Of a stretch of DNA of 52,469 nt, positions 43,647 through 52,416 are shown piece after piece. Made by a program: the position numbers and the translations under genes. Each line of letters opens with the position of its first letter. The first letter of the stretch is position 1. This stretch comes from CAG-411 sp963643465 (GTDB taxonomy: Bacteria; Bacillota; Clostridia; Lachnospirales; Lachnospiraceae), in NCBI GenBank assembly GCA_963643465.1, contig CAVIJT010000019.1, forward strand, positions 1 to 52,469, written 5' to 3'. The notes beneath the pieces are model-generated. The model saw only the letters and a list, made by a program, of their open reading frames with translations. It had not been told where the DNA came from and did no database searches.

Positions 43647-43799
43647 GAAAAAACAGAAAATAGATTTTGAGTTGCAAAATTTGTTGGAATTTCATAAAAA
43701 GTGTAGCGGTATCATGGAAGTTTTGCATAAATGTGGAGATGTACGACCGTTAGTTTAAAAGATAACGGTATAGGCACAAAGGGAAAAGAAGGTGAGTAC

Positions 43800-45947
43800 A
43801 TGAAGGCTTGGAGAAGGGGAATTGCATGTGTGACAGCAGTGGCTATGCTGGTATGTGGAATGTCTTTTGTGGAAACGCAAGCAGCTTCTACTATAAAATT
43901 AAGTACCAGCAAAGTCACATTAACAGTTGGCAAGACAACGAGAATAAGGGTGAAAAATTATAAAAAGAAAGTAATTTGGAGCAGTGCCAAGAAATCAGTG
44001 GCAGCTGTTACCAGTGTGGGGAAGTATGTTGGAAAGGTAAAAGCTAAAAAAGCAGGAAGTACAAAGATTTATGCAAAGTGCGGAAATAAAAAACTTGTTT
44101 GCAAAGTAACGGTAAAAAAGCAAAGTACACCTACAGATGAGGACGTAGATACATCAAAGACTACCGTAACGGCAAAACCGACGACAGCACCAACCACAAA
44201 GGCTACTACAAAACCAGGAACAAGTGTGAATGCCAATCAGAAATATTTAGCGGATCAGAGTCTTGAATATGATGAAGAAGAGGGCATGTATCATTTGTAT
44301 TTTTCTATTAAATTGTCGGATAATCAGACGAGGAAAGAATATGCAGGCAAAGTGGACTTGGAAGTATATAATTCGCAGCAGGAATTAGTGTATAACCAAA
44401 GCAAGTCTTTTACCGCAGATGATTTTGTAGAAGAGGAAAAAGATGAGGAGGATGACAATGAGGATGGAGATACTGGGAGAGTCGAATGTCTTTGTGATAT
44501 AGAGATTTCTGCTTCAGAATTTTTGGCAGGTAGTAGTTCAGAGGGGGTTTTGTATTATTCCATTAGTTTGGAAGATGATACATGGTTTTCAAAACGAACA
44601 CTGGATATTGACTATTTACCGGTGAGAGTAACAGAGAAACCAACGCAAACATTAACTCCAGTCGCTACCAAAGTTCCAGAGGAGGAACCAATTGTAACAA
44701 ATTTAGTGGAGACACCAGTACCGACTATAGAAAGCGCCACAGAGAAGCCAGTGGAGACGATGTTACCAACCGATGTGCCAAATACAAAAGAGCCAACGAC
44801 AACACCAGAAATTTCAAAGGCTCCAACGACAACACCAGAACCAACGGATACGCCGAGTCCAACCGAAACAGTCGCACCAACGGATACGCCAAATCCAACG
44901 GAAACACCAAGTCCGACTGAAACTGTTAAGCCAACGAATACACCGACTATAACGCCAACAGCAGAAGTAACGGATACTAGAGATGAAGCATTGGAAAGTA
45001 GCATACAGACACTTCGCAAGTATATCATTATCAATGGAGATGTAGACTCTAATGGTAACTTCTGTTTGGAATGGCAAGGGGAGGACGGATTATGGAAGTA
45101 TCAAATTGCCTGCAATTTGACAACAGATGAGATACTGTATTCGGTATCCGGTCCTATCAATGGATATGAGGCAGTTTTGGTGATGGAAAGTAATCCTTTT
45201 GCAAATGACCGTTCTATATTGAAATGTAGTTGTACGTCAGCAGATTTGTCAAAAAGTGGAAAGGCGATGTTAAGTTTTGAGAACCTAAGTTATAGCCGCT
45301 TCGCAGCAAAGGCTTTTTATGTTATGGGGGATATATCGGACAATGATATGCAGAATGTGGCAAATGTGTTGTGGTACTCCGGAATGGAAGTATGGAACAA
45401 TAAATTGGATGAGATAGAACTTTCTCTAAAACAACTGGGATATGATAATTATGGAAATGTAGAGTTGGAAGAGGTAGATACCAAATATCCGGTGAGCTTA
45501 GATGCAACGACAGCCTTGGACAAATGGAAGAAATATATACAATCCATGGGTGAAGAGATGGAAGAGGAAGTGTACAGAATTTATATAAAAGATGGAACGA
45601 ATGTATATTATATAAGTTACGATGCTTTCCATGACTTGTTTATTTATGGAATGGACACTGGTGATGAAAGCGCTTCTTTAACCATAACAATAGATCCAAA
45701 TGTACAATCCTATTCAAAAATTATTTATGAAGAAGTGGATATTGGAAGTATTTACACAAATGTGAATGTGAAAAAACTTACAGGCACAGAGAAACTTACC
45801 TTTCAGGCAGAGGAAGAAGATTGGGTGGAGCAGATGGAACAAAATGCAAATGTATATTTGTGGAAGTGTTATGCAAATTGGAGTTGTATGGCACAGTGTG
45901 CTGGCATGACCTTGAATCAGGTAGGATTTGATAATTATGGTTGCTAG
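43800..45947 (+). CDS. Secreted Big_2 protein with duplicated C-terminal domain
   Basis: A 715-residue exported protein. Signal peptide (1-30, ETQAAS), then a Lys-rich Big_2 Ig-like domain (about 32-110), a Thr/Pro spacer, an acidic beta-rich region (about 150-280), and a long PTDTP/NPTETP spacer (about 300-400). The C-terminal part (about 400-715) has two related modules ending LKQLGYDNYG and LNQVGFDNYGC. Several Cys are in the last part (CYANWSCMAQCAG), and may form disulfides. ATG at 43800 has GAAGGTGAG upstream. No sorting motif. Function unknown, presumably at the cell surface. Confidence 0.85.
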   Translation: MKAWRRGIACVTAVAMLVCGMSFVETQAASTIKLSTSKVTLTVGKTTRIRVKNYKKKVIWSSAKKSVAAVTSVGKYVGKVKAKKAGSTKIYAKCGNKKLVCKVTVKKQSTPTDEDVDTSKTTVTAKPTTAPTTKATTKPGTSVNANQKYLADQSLEYDEEEGMYHLYFSIKLSDNQTRKEYAGKVDLEVYNSQQELVYNQSKSFTADDFVEEEKDEEDDNEDGDTGRVECLCDIEISASEFLAGSSSEGVLYYSISLEDDTWFSKRTLDIDYLPVRVTEKPTQTLTPVATKVPEEEPIVTNLVETPVPTIESATEKPVETMLPTDVPNTKEPTTTPEISKAPTTTPEPTDTPSPTETVAPTDTPNPTETPSPTETVKPTNTPTITPTAEVTDTRDEALESSIQTLRKYIIINGDVDSNGNFCLEWQGEDGLWKYQIACNLTTDEILYSVSGPINGYEAVLVMESNPFANDRSILKCSCTSADLSKSGKAMLSFENLSYSRFAAKAFYVMGDISDNDMQNVANVLWYSGMEVWNNKLDEIELSLKQLGYDNYGNVELEEVDTKYPVSLDATTALDKWKKYIQSMGEEMEEEVYRIYIKDGTNVYYISYDAFHDLFIYGMDTGDESASLTITIDPNVQSYSKIIYEEVDIGSIYTNVNVKKLTGTEKLTFQAEEEDWVEQMEQNANVYLWKCYANWSCMAQCAGMTLNQVGFDNYGC

Positions 45948-46007
45948 GAGCCAACAAAACTGCCAGCTCCATATACCATAACGAAAATGAGAAAACGGTA
46001 AGACCAT

Positions 46008-46661
46008 TTAATCCTTTGTTAGAAATGACAAAACATCTTGGGGCGTTTGGGCGATTTTGTCCGCGCCCTGTTGTTTTAAAAAGGCTTCTCCACGGAATCC
46101 CCAAGAAACAGCAATACAATCCATGTGTGCGTTAGCGGCTGTGGCAAGATCCACTTCGGAATCACCGATGTATACAGCATTTTTTCGATTTACAGAAAGT
46201 TTGCACAGAACTTCATTTACGGAGTCTGGAGCAGGCTTTCTTTTATTTTCAGGTTTTTGCCCAATTTCATAGTCAAAAAGTCCGGAAAAAAAGGTATTGC
46301 AAAGTGCGTGTACCGCTTCGTCTGCTTTGTTTGATACCACTGCCGTTTTTATTCCCTGTTTTTTCAAGGTTTCAATTAAAGAGACAATTCCCTCATAAGG
46401 TCTGGTCTTGTCGTTGCAGTGTTTTTGATAGTAAGGGGTAAAAAAAGTAAAAACTTGTTCAATTTCTTTCGCTCCGGTCCCTTCTGGTATACCAAGTTCA
46501 ATGGTACGGTGAATGCCGTTTCCTACAAAAGAGCGCACTTCTTCGATGGTGCGGGAAGGGTAGCCGAATGCCTGAAGAGAGGCATTTAAACTATCCGTTA
46601 AATCTTCCAGTGTATCTAAAATCGTGCCGTCCATATCAAAAATAGCTAATTCATACTTCAT
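46008..46661 (-). CDS. HAD-superfamily phosphatase, phosphoglycolate phosphatase-like
   Basis: A 217-residue cytoplasmic phosphatase. HAD motif I is FDMDGTILDT (nucleophile Asp at about 9), motif II is AVVSNKA, motif III Lys lies in ENKRKPAPD and motif IV is YIGDSEVDLATA. A helical cap follows motif I. Gph/PpaX-type enzymes clear phosphoglycolate or pyrophosphate; exact substrate unclear. AGGAGG precedes the ATG. Single gene on the minus strand. Confidence 0.92.
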   Translation of the reverse strand: MKYELAIFDMDGTILDTLEDLTDSLNASLQAFGYPSRTIEEVRSFVGNGIHRTIELGIPEGTGAKEIEQVFTFFTPYYQKHCNDKTRPYEGIVSLIETLKKQGIKTAVVSNKADEAVHALCNTFFSGLFDYEIGQKPENKRKPAPDSVNEVLCKLSVNRKNAVYIGDSEVDLATAANAHMDCIAVSWGFRGEAFLKQQGADKIAQTPQDVLSFLTKD

Positions 46662-46693
46662 TTTCTGTATCCTCCTGTTGGAACTGTATCATC

Positions 46694-46722
46694 AATGTAG
46701 CATAGGAAAGGAAAAAAAGCAA
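46694..46722 (-). promoter_or_regulatory. Putative promoter of HAD phosphatase gene
   Basis: Minus strand TTGCTT (46722-46717) and TACATT (46699-46694), 17-nt spacer, 32 nt before the ATG. Confidence 0.5.
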
Positions 46723-46763
46723 TCGGTTGTTGTTGGATATAGGGAAAAAAGAATCAAAGAATC

Positions 46764-47504
46764 ATGGATATGGAATACAATGTTATAATGTTAATAAGAA
46801 TGAAGTTATGGCTTATATACCTATATATGATGGGGATGAATTGGTATTTGGGAGGAATTGTTTTAAATGTGAGAGATGCATTGAAACATTATGGATTATC
46901 ATATACAATTAAACAGGGAAATCCTATATCATGGGCTAAGGTAAAATCAGATATTAATCGAAATAGACTGTTTTGTATAGGATTTGAGAGTTCTGACAAT
47001 AGTCATATGATTACTAGATTTTTTAGTGAAAACTGTAGGGAGTTGAATGGAGTGAAAAAAATTCAAAGAAAGAAGTGGATTTTATTAGTTGTATTTTTGT
47101 TACTTATCTGGCTGATAGTATTATTGGGTTATAAGTATCAAGAAAAATCTCTTTTAAATCATAATGATGTAAAAAATGAAGTATTTACAGAAGATTTTTT
47201 TGAAGGTCTTATTCAAGTACAAAGTGTGACAAGCTCATCCTCTATTAGTAAATGGAAGGACTTGAAAAAAATGTGCAATATATTAGCAAAACTTTCATTA
47301 AAAAAAAGTAAATATGAAAGTGATGTGAATTATTATGGTGGTTATTTCTATGTCTTGAAGTATGAAAAAGGACAAGAAAGGCGAATTTCATTGCTGGGGA
47401 TAAGTGATGAGAAAATGCTTATATATTTGGACAATAGCTGCTATGAAACAGATGAAGTAATACTTCCTCAAATTATAGAATTATTTGAAAAAGCAAATAA
47501 ATGA
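46764..47504 (+). CDS. Hypothetical membrane protein, possibly a broken C39-like peptidase
   Basis: The frame gives 246 residues at most. A first half reads GIVLNVRDALKHYGLSYTIK to SSDNSHMITRF, then one membrane span (about 108-126, WILLVVFLLLIWLIVLLGY) and a polar tail. No ribosome site fits ATG at 46764. Another frame, 46727-46909, reads NHGYGIQCYNVNKNEV and seems to be the missing N-terminal part. Together they loosely recall C39-like cysteine peptidases (Cys near the start, His in SHM), split by a frameshift. Either a pseudogene or a short protein with an unusual start. Confidence 0.4.
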   Translation: MDMEYNVIMLIRMKLWLIYLYMMGMNWYLGGIVLNVRDALKHYGLSYTIKQGNPISWAKVKSDINRNRLFCIGFESSDNSHMITRFFSENCRELNGVKKIQRKKWILLVVFLLLIWLIVLLGYKYQEKSLLNHNDVKNEVFTEDFFEGLIQVQSVTSSSSISKWKDLKKMCNILAKLSLKKSKYESDVNYYGGYFYVLKYEKGQERRISLLGISDEKMLIYLDNSCYETDEVILPQIIELFEKANK

Positions 47505-47557
47505 TAAACTAAAATACATAAAATGTATTCAATTAGACATTTATGGAGGGGATACCT

Positions 47558-48334
47558 ATGATACGGGCAGAGGGATTATGTAAGCAGTTTGTGCGCAATA
47601 AGGTGGGAGACAAGAAAAAGAGGCAGACAAAGGAAGAGTTTTTGGCAGTGGACCACGTATCTCTTCAAGTGAATGCCGGAGAAATTGTTGGGATTTTAGG
47701 ACCAAATGGAGCAGGAAAAACCACACTTCTTCGTATGCTTGGCAGTTTGATGGAGCCGACAGAGGGACAGGTGGTGCTGACGGACTCGAAAGGGGCAGAG
47801 ATAACAGACATAGTAGAGCGTAAAAAGCAAATTGGATATTTGTCTGGCAATACAAAGTTATATCAAAGGCTCAGTGTTAGGGAAATGTTATTGCTATTTG
47901 CAAGTATTTACAAACTGGATAAAGAGGAGGCAAACTGCCGGATTGAGGAGATTTTTAAGGTGCTACAAATGGATGACTTTGGAGATAACCGTATTGGAAA
48001 GTTATCAACAGGACAGACGCAGCGAGCTTCCATTGCCAGATGCCTGATCCATCAACCAAGACTGTATATTTTTGACGAACCTACGTTAGGATTAGATATT
48101 GTAAGTAGTGAAGCAATTGTTCAGTTTATGAAAAAAGAGAAAGAACGGGGAAAAGCGGTTATCTATTCTACTCATTATATGGAGGAGGCACAGTATTTGT
48201 GTGACCGCATTTATATGATGTATAAGGGAGCCATCATTGCCACAGGAACTCCACAGGAACTTATGGCACAGACAGGAACAAAAAATTTGCGGGAGGTCTT
48301 TTTTTCACTAATGGGAGAGGAGCAAATGGTATGA
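47558..48334 (+). CDS. ABC transporter ATP-binding protein, NatA-like
   Basis: A 258-residue ATPase with Walker A GPNGAGKT, signature LSTGQTQR, Walker B LYIFDEPTLGLD and H-loop STHY. The Q-loop region reads YLSGNTKLY, as in NatA-type sodium exporters. A basic insertion near residue 15-30 (KVGDKKKRQTKEE) is also seen in that group. ATG at 47558 has GGAGGGG; an in-frame ATG at 47543 overlaps this site. The stop overlaps the permease start (ATGA), so the two are one unit. Confidence 0.9.
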   Translation: MIRAEGLCKQFVRNKVGDKKKRQTKEEFLAVDHVSLQVNAGEIVGILGPNGAGKTTLLRMLGSLMEPTEGQVVLTDSKGAEITDIVERKKQIGYLSGNTKLYQRLSVREMLLLFASIYKLDKEEANCRIEEIFKVLQMDDFGDNRIGKLSTGQTQRASIARCLIHQPRLYIFDEPTLGLDIVSSEAIVQFMKKEKERGKAVIYSTHYMEEAQYLCDRIYMMYKGAIIATGTPQELMAQTGTKNLREVFFSLMGEEQMV

Positions 48335-50346
48335 TACATGCATTATATAAGAAAGAAATATTAGATATTCTAAGAGATAAAAAGACCATTCTTGTCATGA
48401 TTTTAATTCCGCTTATTGTATATCCTTTGCTTTTTGTGGGGGCAATGTCCGTGGTATCTATGATTGCATCCAATCAGCAGGAGGCAACTTACCGGGTGGC
48501 ATTTTGGCAAGTGACAGAGAAAGATGCCATATGTGAGGTGATGGAGCAGGAAAAAGAAGAACGGGAGTATTTATTTCAAATAGTAGAGGTAGAACAGTGG
48601 CAAGACGCATTAAATCATGGGACGATTGATGCGTGCGTGACGCAGGAGATAAAAAATGAGAAAGTAGTGTATCATATTCAGTATGTATCCTCTGTATCTT
48701 CTTCTTCCACCGCAGCGGGCAGAATGATGACGGTGTTGGAAGATTATCGGGAGAAACTTCGAAAAGATACGATAAGAGAAAATGGACTGGATGTGGAAAC
48801 GGTACTTTATCCTATTCATGCCACAGAGGTGGATTTGTCTACGGATGAGGAAAGTTTTGGAAATGTGATTGGTTCCATATTGCCCTTTCTTATGGTGGTT
48901 AGTATTTTAATGGGAGCGTTGTATCCTGCCATTGATGCTACTGCTGGGGAGAAGGAAAGAGGAACTTTGGAAACGTTGCTTACGCTGCCTGTCAGCAATT
49001 TGCAGTTGATTATCAGTAAGTTTTTGGCAGTGTCTACAGTGGCATCTGTGTCAGCTTTTTTGAATTTTATTTCTGTAGGAATTATTGGTGTATTTTTGTA
49101 TCAGTCCCTGTCTCTTGGTGGTGCAAGTCATATGGAAATAGATGTGGTATCTTTCTTGCCTGCTTTGTGTTTGATGCTTTTATGTGTCATTGTATTTGCT
49201 ATGTTGATGTCTGCTTTGTGTCTGTGTATTTGCATTTTTGCAAAAAGTTTCAAGGAAGCACAAAATTACACTACACCACTTTTGCTTGTGGTTATGTTAG
49301 TTAGTTATATTGGAGTGATTCCGGATATCTCTCTTAACAGCACCTATGCAGTGATACCTATTGCCAATATTGTATTGCTTGTAAAAGACATATTTATGTT
49401 CCGCTACAATTTTGCCAATTTATTTTTAGTGCTTATAATTAATGTGGCATATAGTTTTCTTGCAGTGCTTCTCCTTAGTAAAATTTATAATAGTGAAAGT
49501 ATTTTATTTGGAGAGGGCGGAAGTGTCAAATTGTTTGAGAGTCGCGCGAATATGAAGAAAGGGCAAATGCCGGGAATTGGAGATGTATGTTTGCTTTTGA
49601 GTGTGTCACTTTTGGCATTGGTGTATATTGGAAGTATCGCCACAGCAAAATTGGGATTTGCAGGTGTGGCAGTAGAACAGCTTTTGTTTTTGGTGCTGAC
49701 TCTTGGATTTGCATGGTATATGAAAGCGGATTACAAGCGACTGTTTTCTTTCCGTGTGCCTAAAATAAGACATCTTCTAGGGGGAATTTTCCTGTGGCTG
49801 GGAACTTATGCAGCCATTTTGTTACTCAGCATACCATTGGCAAAAATATTTCCGGAAAGTGCTTCTTCTATGGAACAAATTTCGCAGTGGTTTCAGGAAC
49901 AGTCCTTTGTCAATTTGTTTTTTGTTATAGCAATTCTGCCTGCGATTTGTGAGGAGCTGCTATTTCGTGGATTTTTGTTTGGAACTTTAAAAAATAAGTG
50001 GAATGTTTGGATTGCTATTCTAGTATCAGGGATTGTCTTTGGTGTGTATCACATGAGTATTATAAAAGCAATAACCATTTCTTTCTTTGGATTTGCACTG
50101 GCTTATAGTGTGTATTGTTCAGGTAGCATTTTCGTATCGATGGCAATGCACCTTTGTAATAATGGATTTTCGGTAATTGCCACTGCATATCCGAAACAGG
50201 TTTATAAGTTATTTCCATTTTTGGCAGAAGAGACCCTTACTTGGGAATTGGGGATTAGTTTGGGAATTGCAGCAGTGGTAGGAATTGGGCTTGGAGTGGT
50301 TTCGCTTGGAAAAAAAAGAGAGAATAGCAGTTATTTGTCATTATAG
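48331..50346 (+). CDS. ABC permease (NatB-like) fused to CPBP intramembrane protease
   Basis: A 671-residue fusion. Residues 1-400 are a NatB-type ABC-2 permease: first span near 20-40, an outer domain to about 180, then five or six spans with GEKERGTLETLLTLPVS. Residues about 420-670 form a CPBP (CAAX/Abi) protease with all motifs: EELLFRG, VFGVYH and HLCNNG. The combination is a known architecture, but the role of the protease half is unclear. Partner of the NatA-like ATPase, probably exporting sodium or a toxic compound. Confidence 0.92.
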   Translation: MIHALYKKEILDILRDKKTILVMILIPLIVYPLLFVGAMSVVSMIASNQQEATYRVAFWQVTEKDAICEVMEQEKEEREYLFQIVEVEQWQDALNHGTIDACVTQEIKNEKVVYHIQYVSSVSSSSTAAGRMMTVLEDYREKLRKDTIRENGLDVETVLYPIHATEVDLSTDEESFGNVIGSILPFLMVVSILMGALYPAIDATAGEKERGTLETLLTLPVSNLQLIISKFLAVSTVASVSAFLNFISVGIIGVFLYQSLSLGGASHMEIDVVSFLPALCLMLLCVIVFAMLMSALCLCICIFAKSFKEAQNYTTPLLLVVMLVSYIGVIPDISLNSTYAVIPIANIVLLVKDIFMFRYNFANLFLVLIINVAYSFLAVLLLSKIYNSESILFGEGGSVKLFESRANMKKGQMPGIGDVCLLLSVSLLALVYIGSIATAKLGFAGVAVEQLLFLVLTLGFAWYMKADYKRLFSFRVPKIRHLLGGIFLWLGTYAAILLLSIPLAKIFPESASSMEQISQWFQEQSFVNLFFVIAILPAICEELLFRGFLFGTLKNKWNVWIAILVSGIVFGVYHMSIIKAITISFFGFALAYSVYCSGSIFVSMAMHLCNNGFSVIATAYPKQVYKLFPFLAEETLTWELGISLGIAAVVGIGLGVVSLGKKRENSSYLSL

Positions 50347-50348
50347 TA

Positions 50349-50379
50349 ATTGGCTTCCCAGTATAACTGAGAAGCCAAT
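50349..50379. terminator. Bidirectional terminator
   Basis: ATTGGCTTC-C-CAGT pairs with ACTG-A-GAAGCCAAT, one mismatch, between convergent genes. Confidence 0.7.
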
Positions 50380-50386
50380 CATAAGA

Positions 50387-51868
50387 CTATGATTTTGTTG
50401 TATCATTGCTTTTCATAGAAAAGGAAACAGAATAGGAATCAGGGCAATTGTCTTCTATTTTACATGAGATATCAATATTTTTTATGGAATAGGTAAAATC
50501 TGCATCTCCATCCGTCAATTTTGCTATGACATTTTCTATTATTTCGTTCATTTCGTTTCTTCCCATGCCTGGTTGCGCACAGGCATAAGAGAGAATGGCA
50601 AGGGTTATTTCTGCGGTATAATTTCCATAAAGTTCCCTATTTTTTTTAGCAACGGTTTCGTATTCCAAGGAAATTTCTTTTAAGATTCCTTGTTGTTCTA
50701 CATAAGTAAATCTAGGAAAAGGTAGGGTGTCCGTATAATAGGATATCTCAACCACTCCCGAATCAAAATACGCAGGGTTGTAAGAATCCTTTGTCCGCCA
50801 TAATCCATTACTATCTAAACAATAATCATCGTAATCATCAGCCATATGAAAATTGTCATTATAATATTCAAGATAGTCATTGTAATTTTCGGCAAATTCC
50901 TCTAGGGAGATATTGCCCTTATTGCGAGGCAGCTCTGCGTAAACTAACATAGAAACTTCGCCAAATAGTATAGCTACGGATAGTATTATATATGCAATAC
51001 GGCGTATTATTTTGGTATCTCGAAAATGGTACTGACAGTCATATTCATCATCCCATGGTAATTGTTGATTTTTTCGTAAGTCTTGTTTGCAACACCAGTA
51101 GCAATAAAGATGATAGATTGGTATGTAGTAACCTTGCCCGTATTGAATCATTCTTATGGTACGCCAAAAGGCATCGTGATAGGACAAGTTACCTCCTTCT
51201 TCTTCTGCTACAGAAATACCAAAGAGCCATTTACCTAGTGTTGTTCGAAATGTAGATAAAAGGATTGGTTCCACAATAACCATCATTATAGTAGAAGTAA
51301 TAAATATCATAAAATGAAAAGACCGACTAAAGTTAGGTTTATTGCCTGCTATCAAATAATAAAATATGTGCAATATAAATATATAAAATGTATAGTCTGC
51401 GCATCTTGCAAAAAAACGAAGCCATGGATGAGGAGGTGTTATTATGACATCGTGTTCTAATTCAGCAGGTGTACTAAGTGCATTTTCTTTTGGTTCTTTT
51501 TGTTTATTTGCCAGTTCATTCAAATATTTCAAGGCATTCAATTCTTTATAAGAGCTTCCTTCTGTATAAATATGTTCACAAATTTCATGTGAATATTCCA
51601 ATTCTTTTATTTCTGCATTTAGATATTGCATTTGTTGGTGTAATACTTTTTGTAACTCCACTTCATCTTGTTGCAATTTCCGGATTTCTTCAATGGGAAT
51701 TTTTAACTGTCGTAGCAATTTAATTTTTAAAAGGGTATCTACATTTTCATCTGTGTAATTTCGATAGCCGTTTTCATTTCGGGCTATCGAAATTAGTTTT
51801 TCTTTTTCGTAGAATCGAATATTAGCTCTGGTTAATCCGGTTTTTAATTCTACATCTAATATTTTCAT
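50387..51868 (-). CDS. Membrane-bound MerR-family regulator with RDD domain
   Basis: A 493-residue fusion. Residues 1-70 are a MerR winged helix (LTRANIRFYEKEKLI, NGYRNYTDENVDTLLKIKLL), followed by a coiled-coil dimerisation helix (75-130). An RDD-type membrane part follows (about 145-310; RFFARCADYTFYIFIL and TLGKWLFGI), with four or so spans. The C-terminal 180 residues are acidic, Tyr-rich and probably outside the cell. This is a one-component transmembrane regulator that could sense an envelope or extracellular signal. Ribosome site GGAGGAAA. Its promoter has MerR-type geometry, suggesting self-regulation. Confidence 0.88.
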   Translation of the reverse strand: MKILDVELKTGLTRANIRFYEKEKLISIARNENGYRNYTDENVDTLLKIKLLRQLKIPIEEIRKLQQDEVELQKVLHQQMQYLNAEIKELEYSHEICEHIYTEGSSYKELNALKYLNELANKQKEPKENALSTPAELEHDVIITPPHPWLRFFARCADYTFYIFILHIFYYLIAGNKPNFSRSFHFMIFITSTIMMVIVEPILLSTFRTTLGKWLFGISVAEEEGGNLSYHDAFWRTIRMIQYGQGYYIPIYHLYCYWCCKQDLRKNQQLPWDDEYDCQYHFRDTKIIRRIAYIILSVAILFGEVSMLVYAELPRNKGNISLEEFAENYNDYLEYYNDNFHMADDYDDYCLDSNGLWRTKDSYNPAYFDSGVVEISYYTDTLPFPRFTYVEQQGILKEISLEYETVAKKNRELYGNYTAEITLAILSYACAQPGMGRNEMNEIIENVIAKLTDGDADFTYSIKNIDISCKIEDNCPDSYSVSFSMKSNDTTKS

Positions 51869-51960
51869 ACACTTTTTTCCTCCGTTTCTTCTATAAAGAG
51901 TTTTTATTTTGAATATGCAAAAAAGTCTATTTTAGAGATTTTTGCCATCACATTACCTAC

Positions 51961-51991
51961 ATTATAAAGTATAAACAAGGTTTACAGTCAA
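51961..51991 (-). promoter_or_regulatory. MerR-type promoter with 19-bp spacer and dyad
   Basis: Minus strand TTGACT (51991-51986) and TATAAT (51966-51961) are separated by 19 nt instead of 17. The spacer region contains TGTAAAC-CTT-GTTTATA, a near-perfect dyad. This is the classic operator layout for MerR activators and lies about 95 nt before the MerR-RDD start. Confidence 0.72.
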
Positions 51992-52106
51992 TAGAAAAGT
52001 GCTTTTTAGGCAAAGAAATACAAAAACATTCTATTAAATAGAATTTATTACCAAAAAAGGAGTTTTAAAGGAAGTCAAAAATATACATGGAAAAGAAAAA
52101 AAGTTC

Positions 52107-52135
52107 TTGACATTAGGATGTGATTCGTGTAGAAT
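52107..52135 (+). promoter_or_regulatory. Promoter of tRNA-Gly array
   Basis: TTGACA (52107-52112) and TAGAAT (52130-52135) with a 17-nt spacer, 35 nt before the first tRNA. Confidence 0.75.
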
Positions 52136-52170
52136 ATAAAACGTGCTTGACAGCTAAGAAGTTAAGAGAT

Positions 52171-52242
52171 GCGCGAGTGGCTCAGTGGTGGAGTATCGCC
52201 TTGCCAAGGCGAGGGTCGCGGGTTCGAATCCCGTCTCGCGCT
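52171..52242 (+). tRNA. tRNA-Gly(GCC), copy 1
   Basis: Acceptor arms GCGCGAG and CTCGCGC pair. The anticodon loop TTGCCAA gives anticodon GCC, and the T-arm GGGTTCGAATCCC is complete. Discriminator T; CCA not encoded. Confidence 0.95.
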
Positions 52243-52293
52243 TTTCATGGTTACACATGAGTTTTGACAACAGAATATTTTTAATTTTATTAT

Positions 52294-52365
52294 GCGCGAG
52301 TGGCTCAGTGGTGGAGTATCGCCTTGCCAAGGCGAGGGTCGCGGGTTCGAATCCCGTCTCGCGCT
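52294..52365 (+). tRNA. tRNA-Gly(GCC), copy 2
   Basis: Identical to copy 1, beginning 123 bp later. The 51-bp spacer between copies carries TTTTGACAACAG and an A/T-rich end that touches the tRNA. Confidence 0.95.
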
Positions 52366-52416
52366 TTTCATGGTTACACATGAGTTTTGACAACAGAATA
52401 TTTTTAATTTTATTAT

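Larger units (their letters stand above)
43471..43799 (+). other. Intergenic region with terminator and promoter
   Basis: This 329-nt stretch holds the DUF2207 terminator (43505-43545), a TGTACAAGAA element (43605-43614) and a strong promoter (43618-43646) followed by a leader of about 145 nt. A 37-codon frame at 43645 overlaps the -10 box and is not called. Confidence 0.7.
51869..52170. other. Intergenic region with divergent promoters
   Basis: A gene-free stretch of 302 nt holding the MerR-RDD promoter (51961-51991, minus) and the tRNA-Gly promoter (52107-52135, plus). Nothing else is recognised. Confidence 0.7.

Noticed and set aside
43645..43758. 37-codon frame starting MKKQKIDFEL
   Set aside because: Its ATG overlaps the -10 box of a strong promoter, so the start would not be in the transcript, and it has no ribosome site.
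52263..52293. TTGACA in the tRNA-Gly spacers as a promoter for each copy
   Set aside because: The matching -10 would touch the tRNA 5' end, so transcription would start inside the tRNA.
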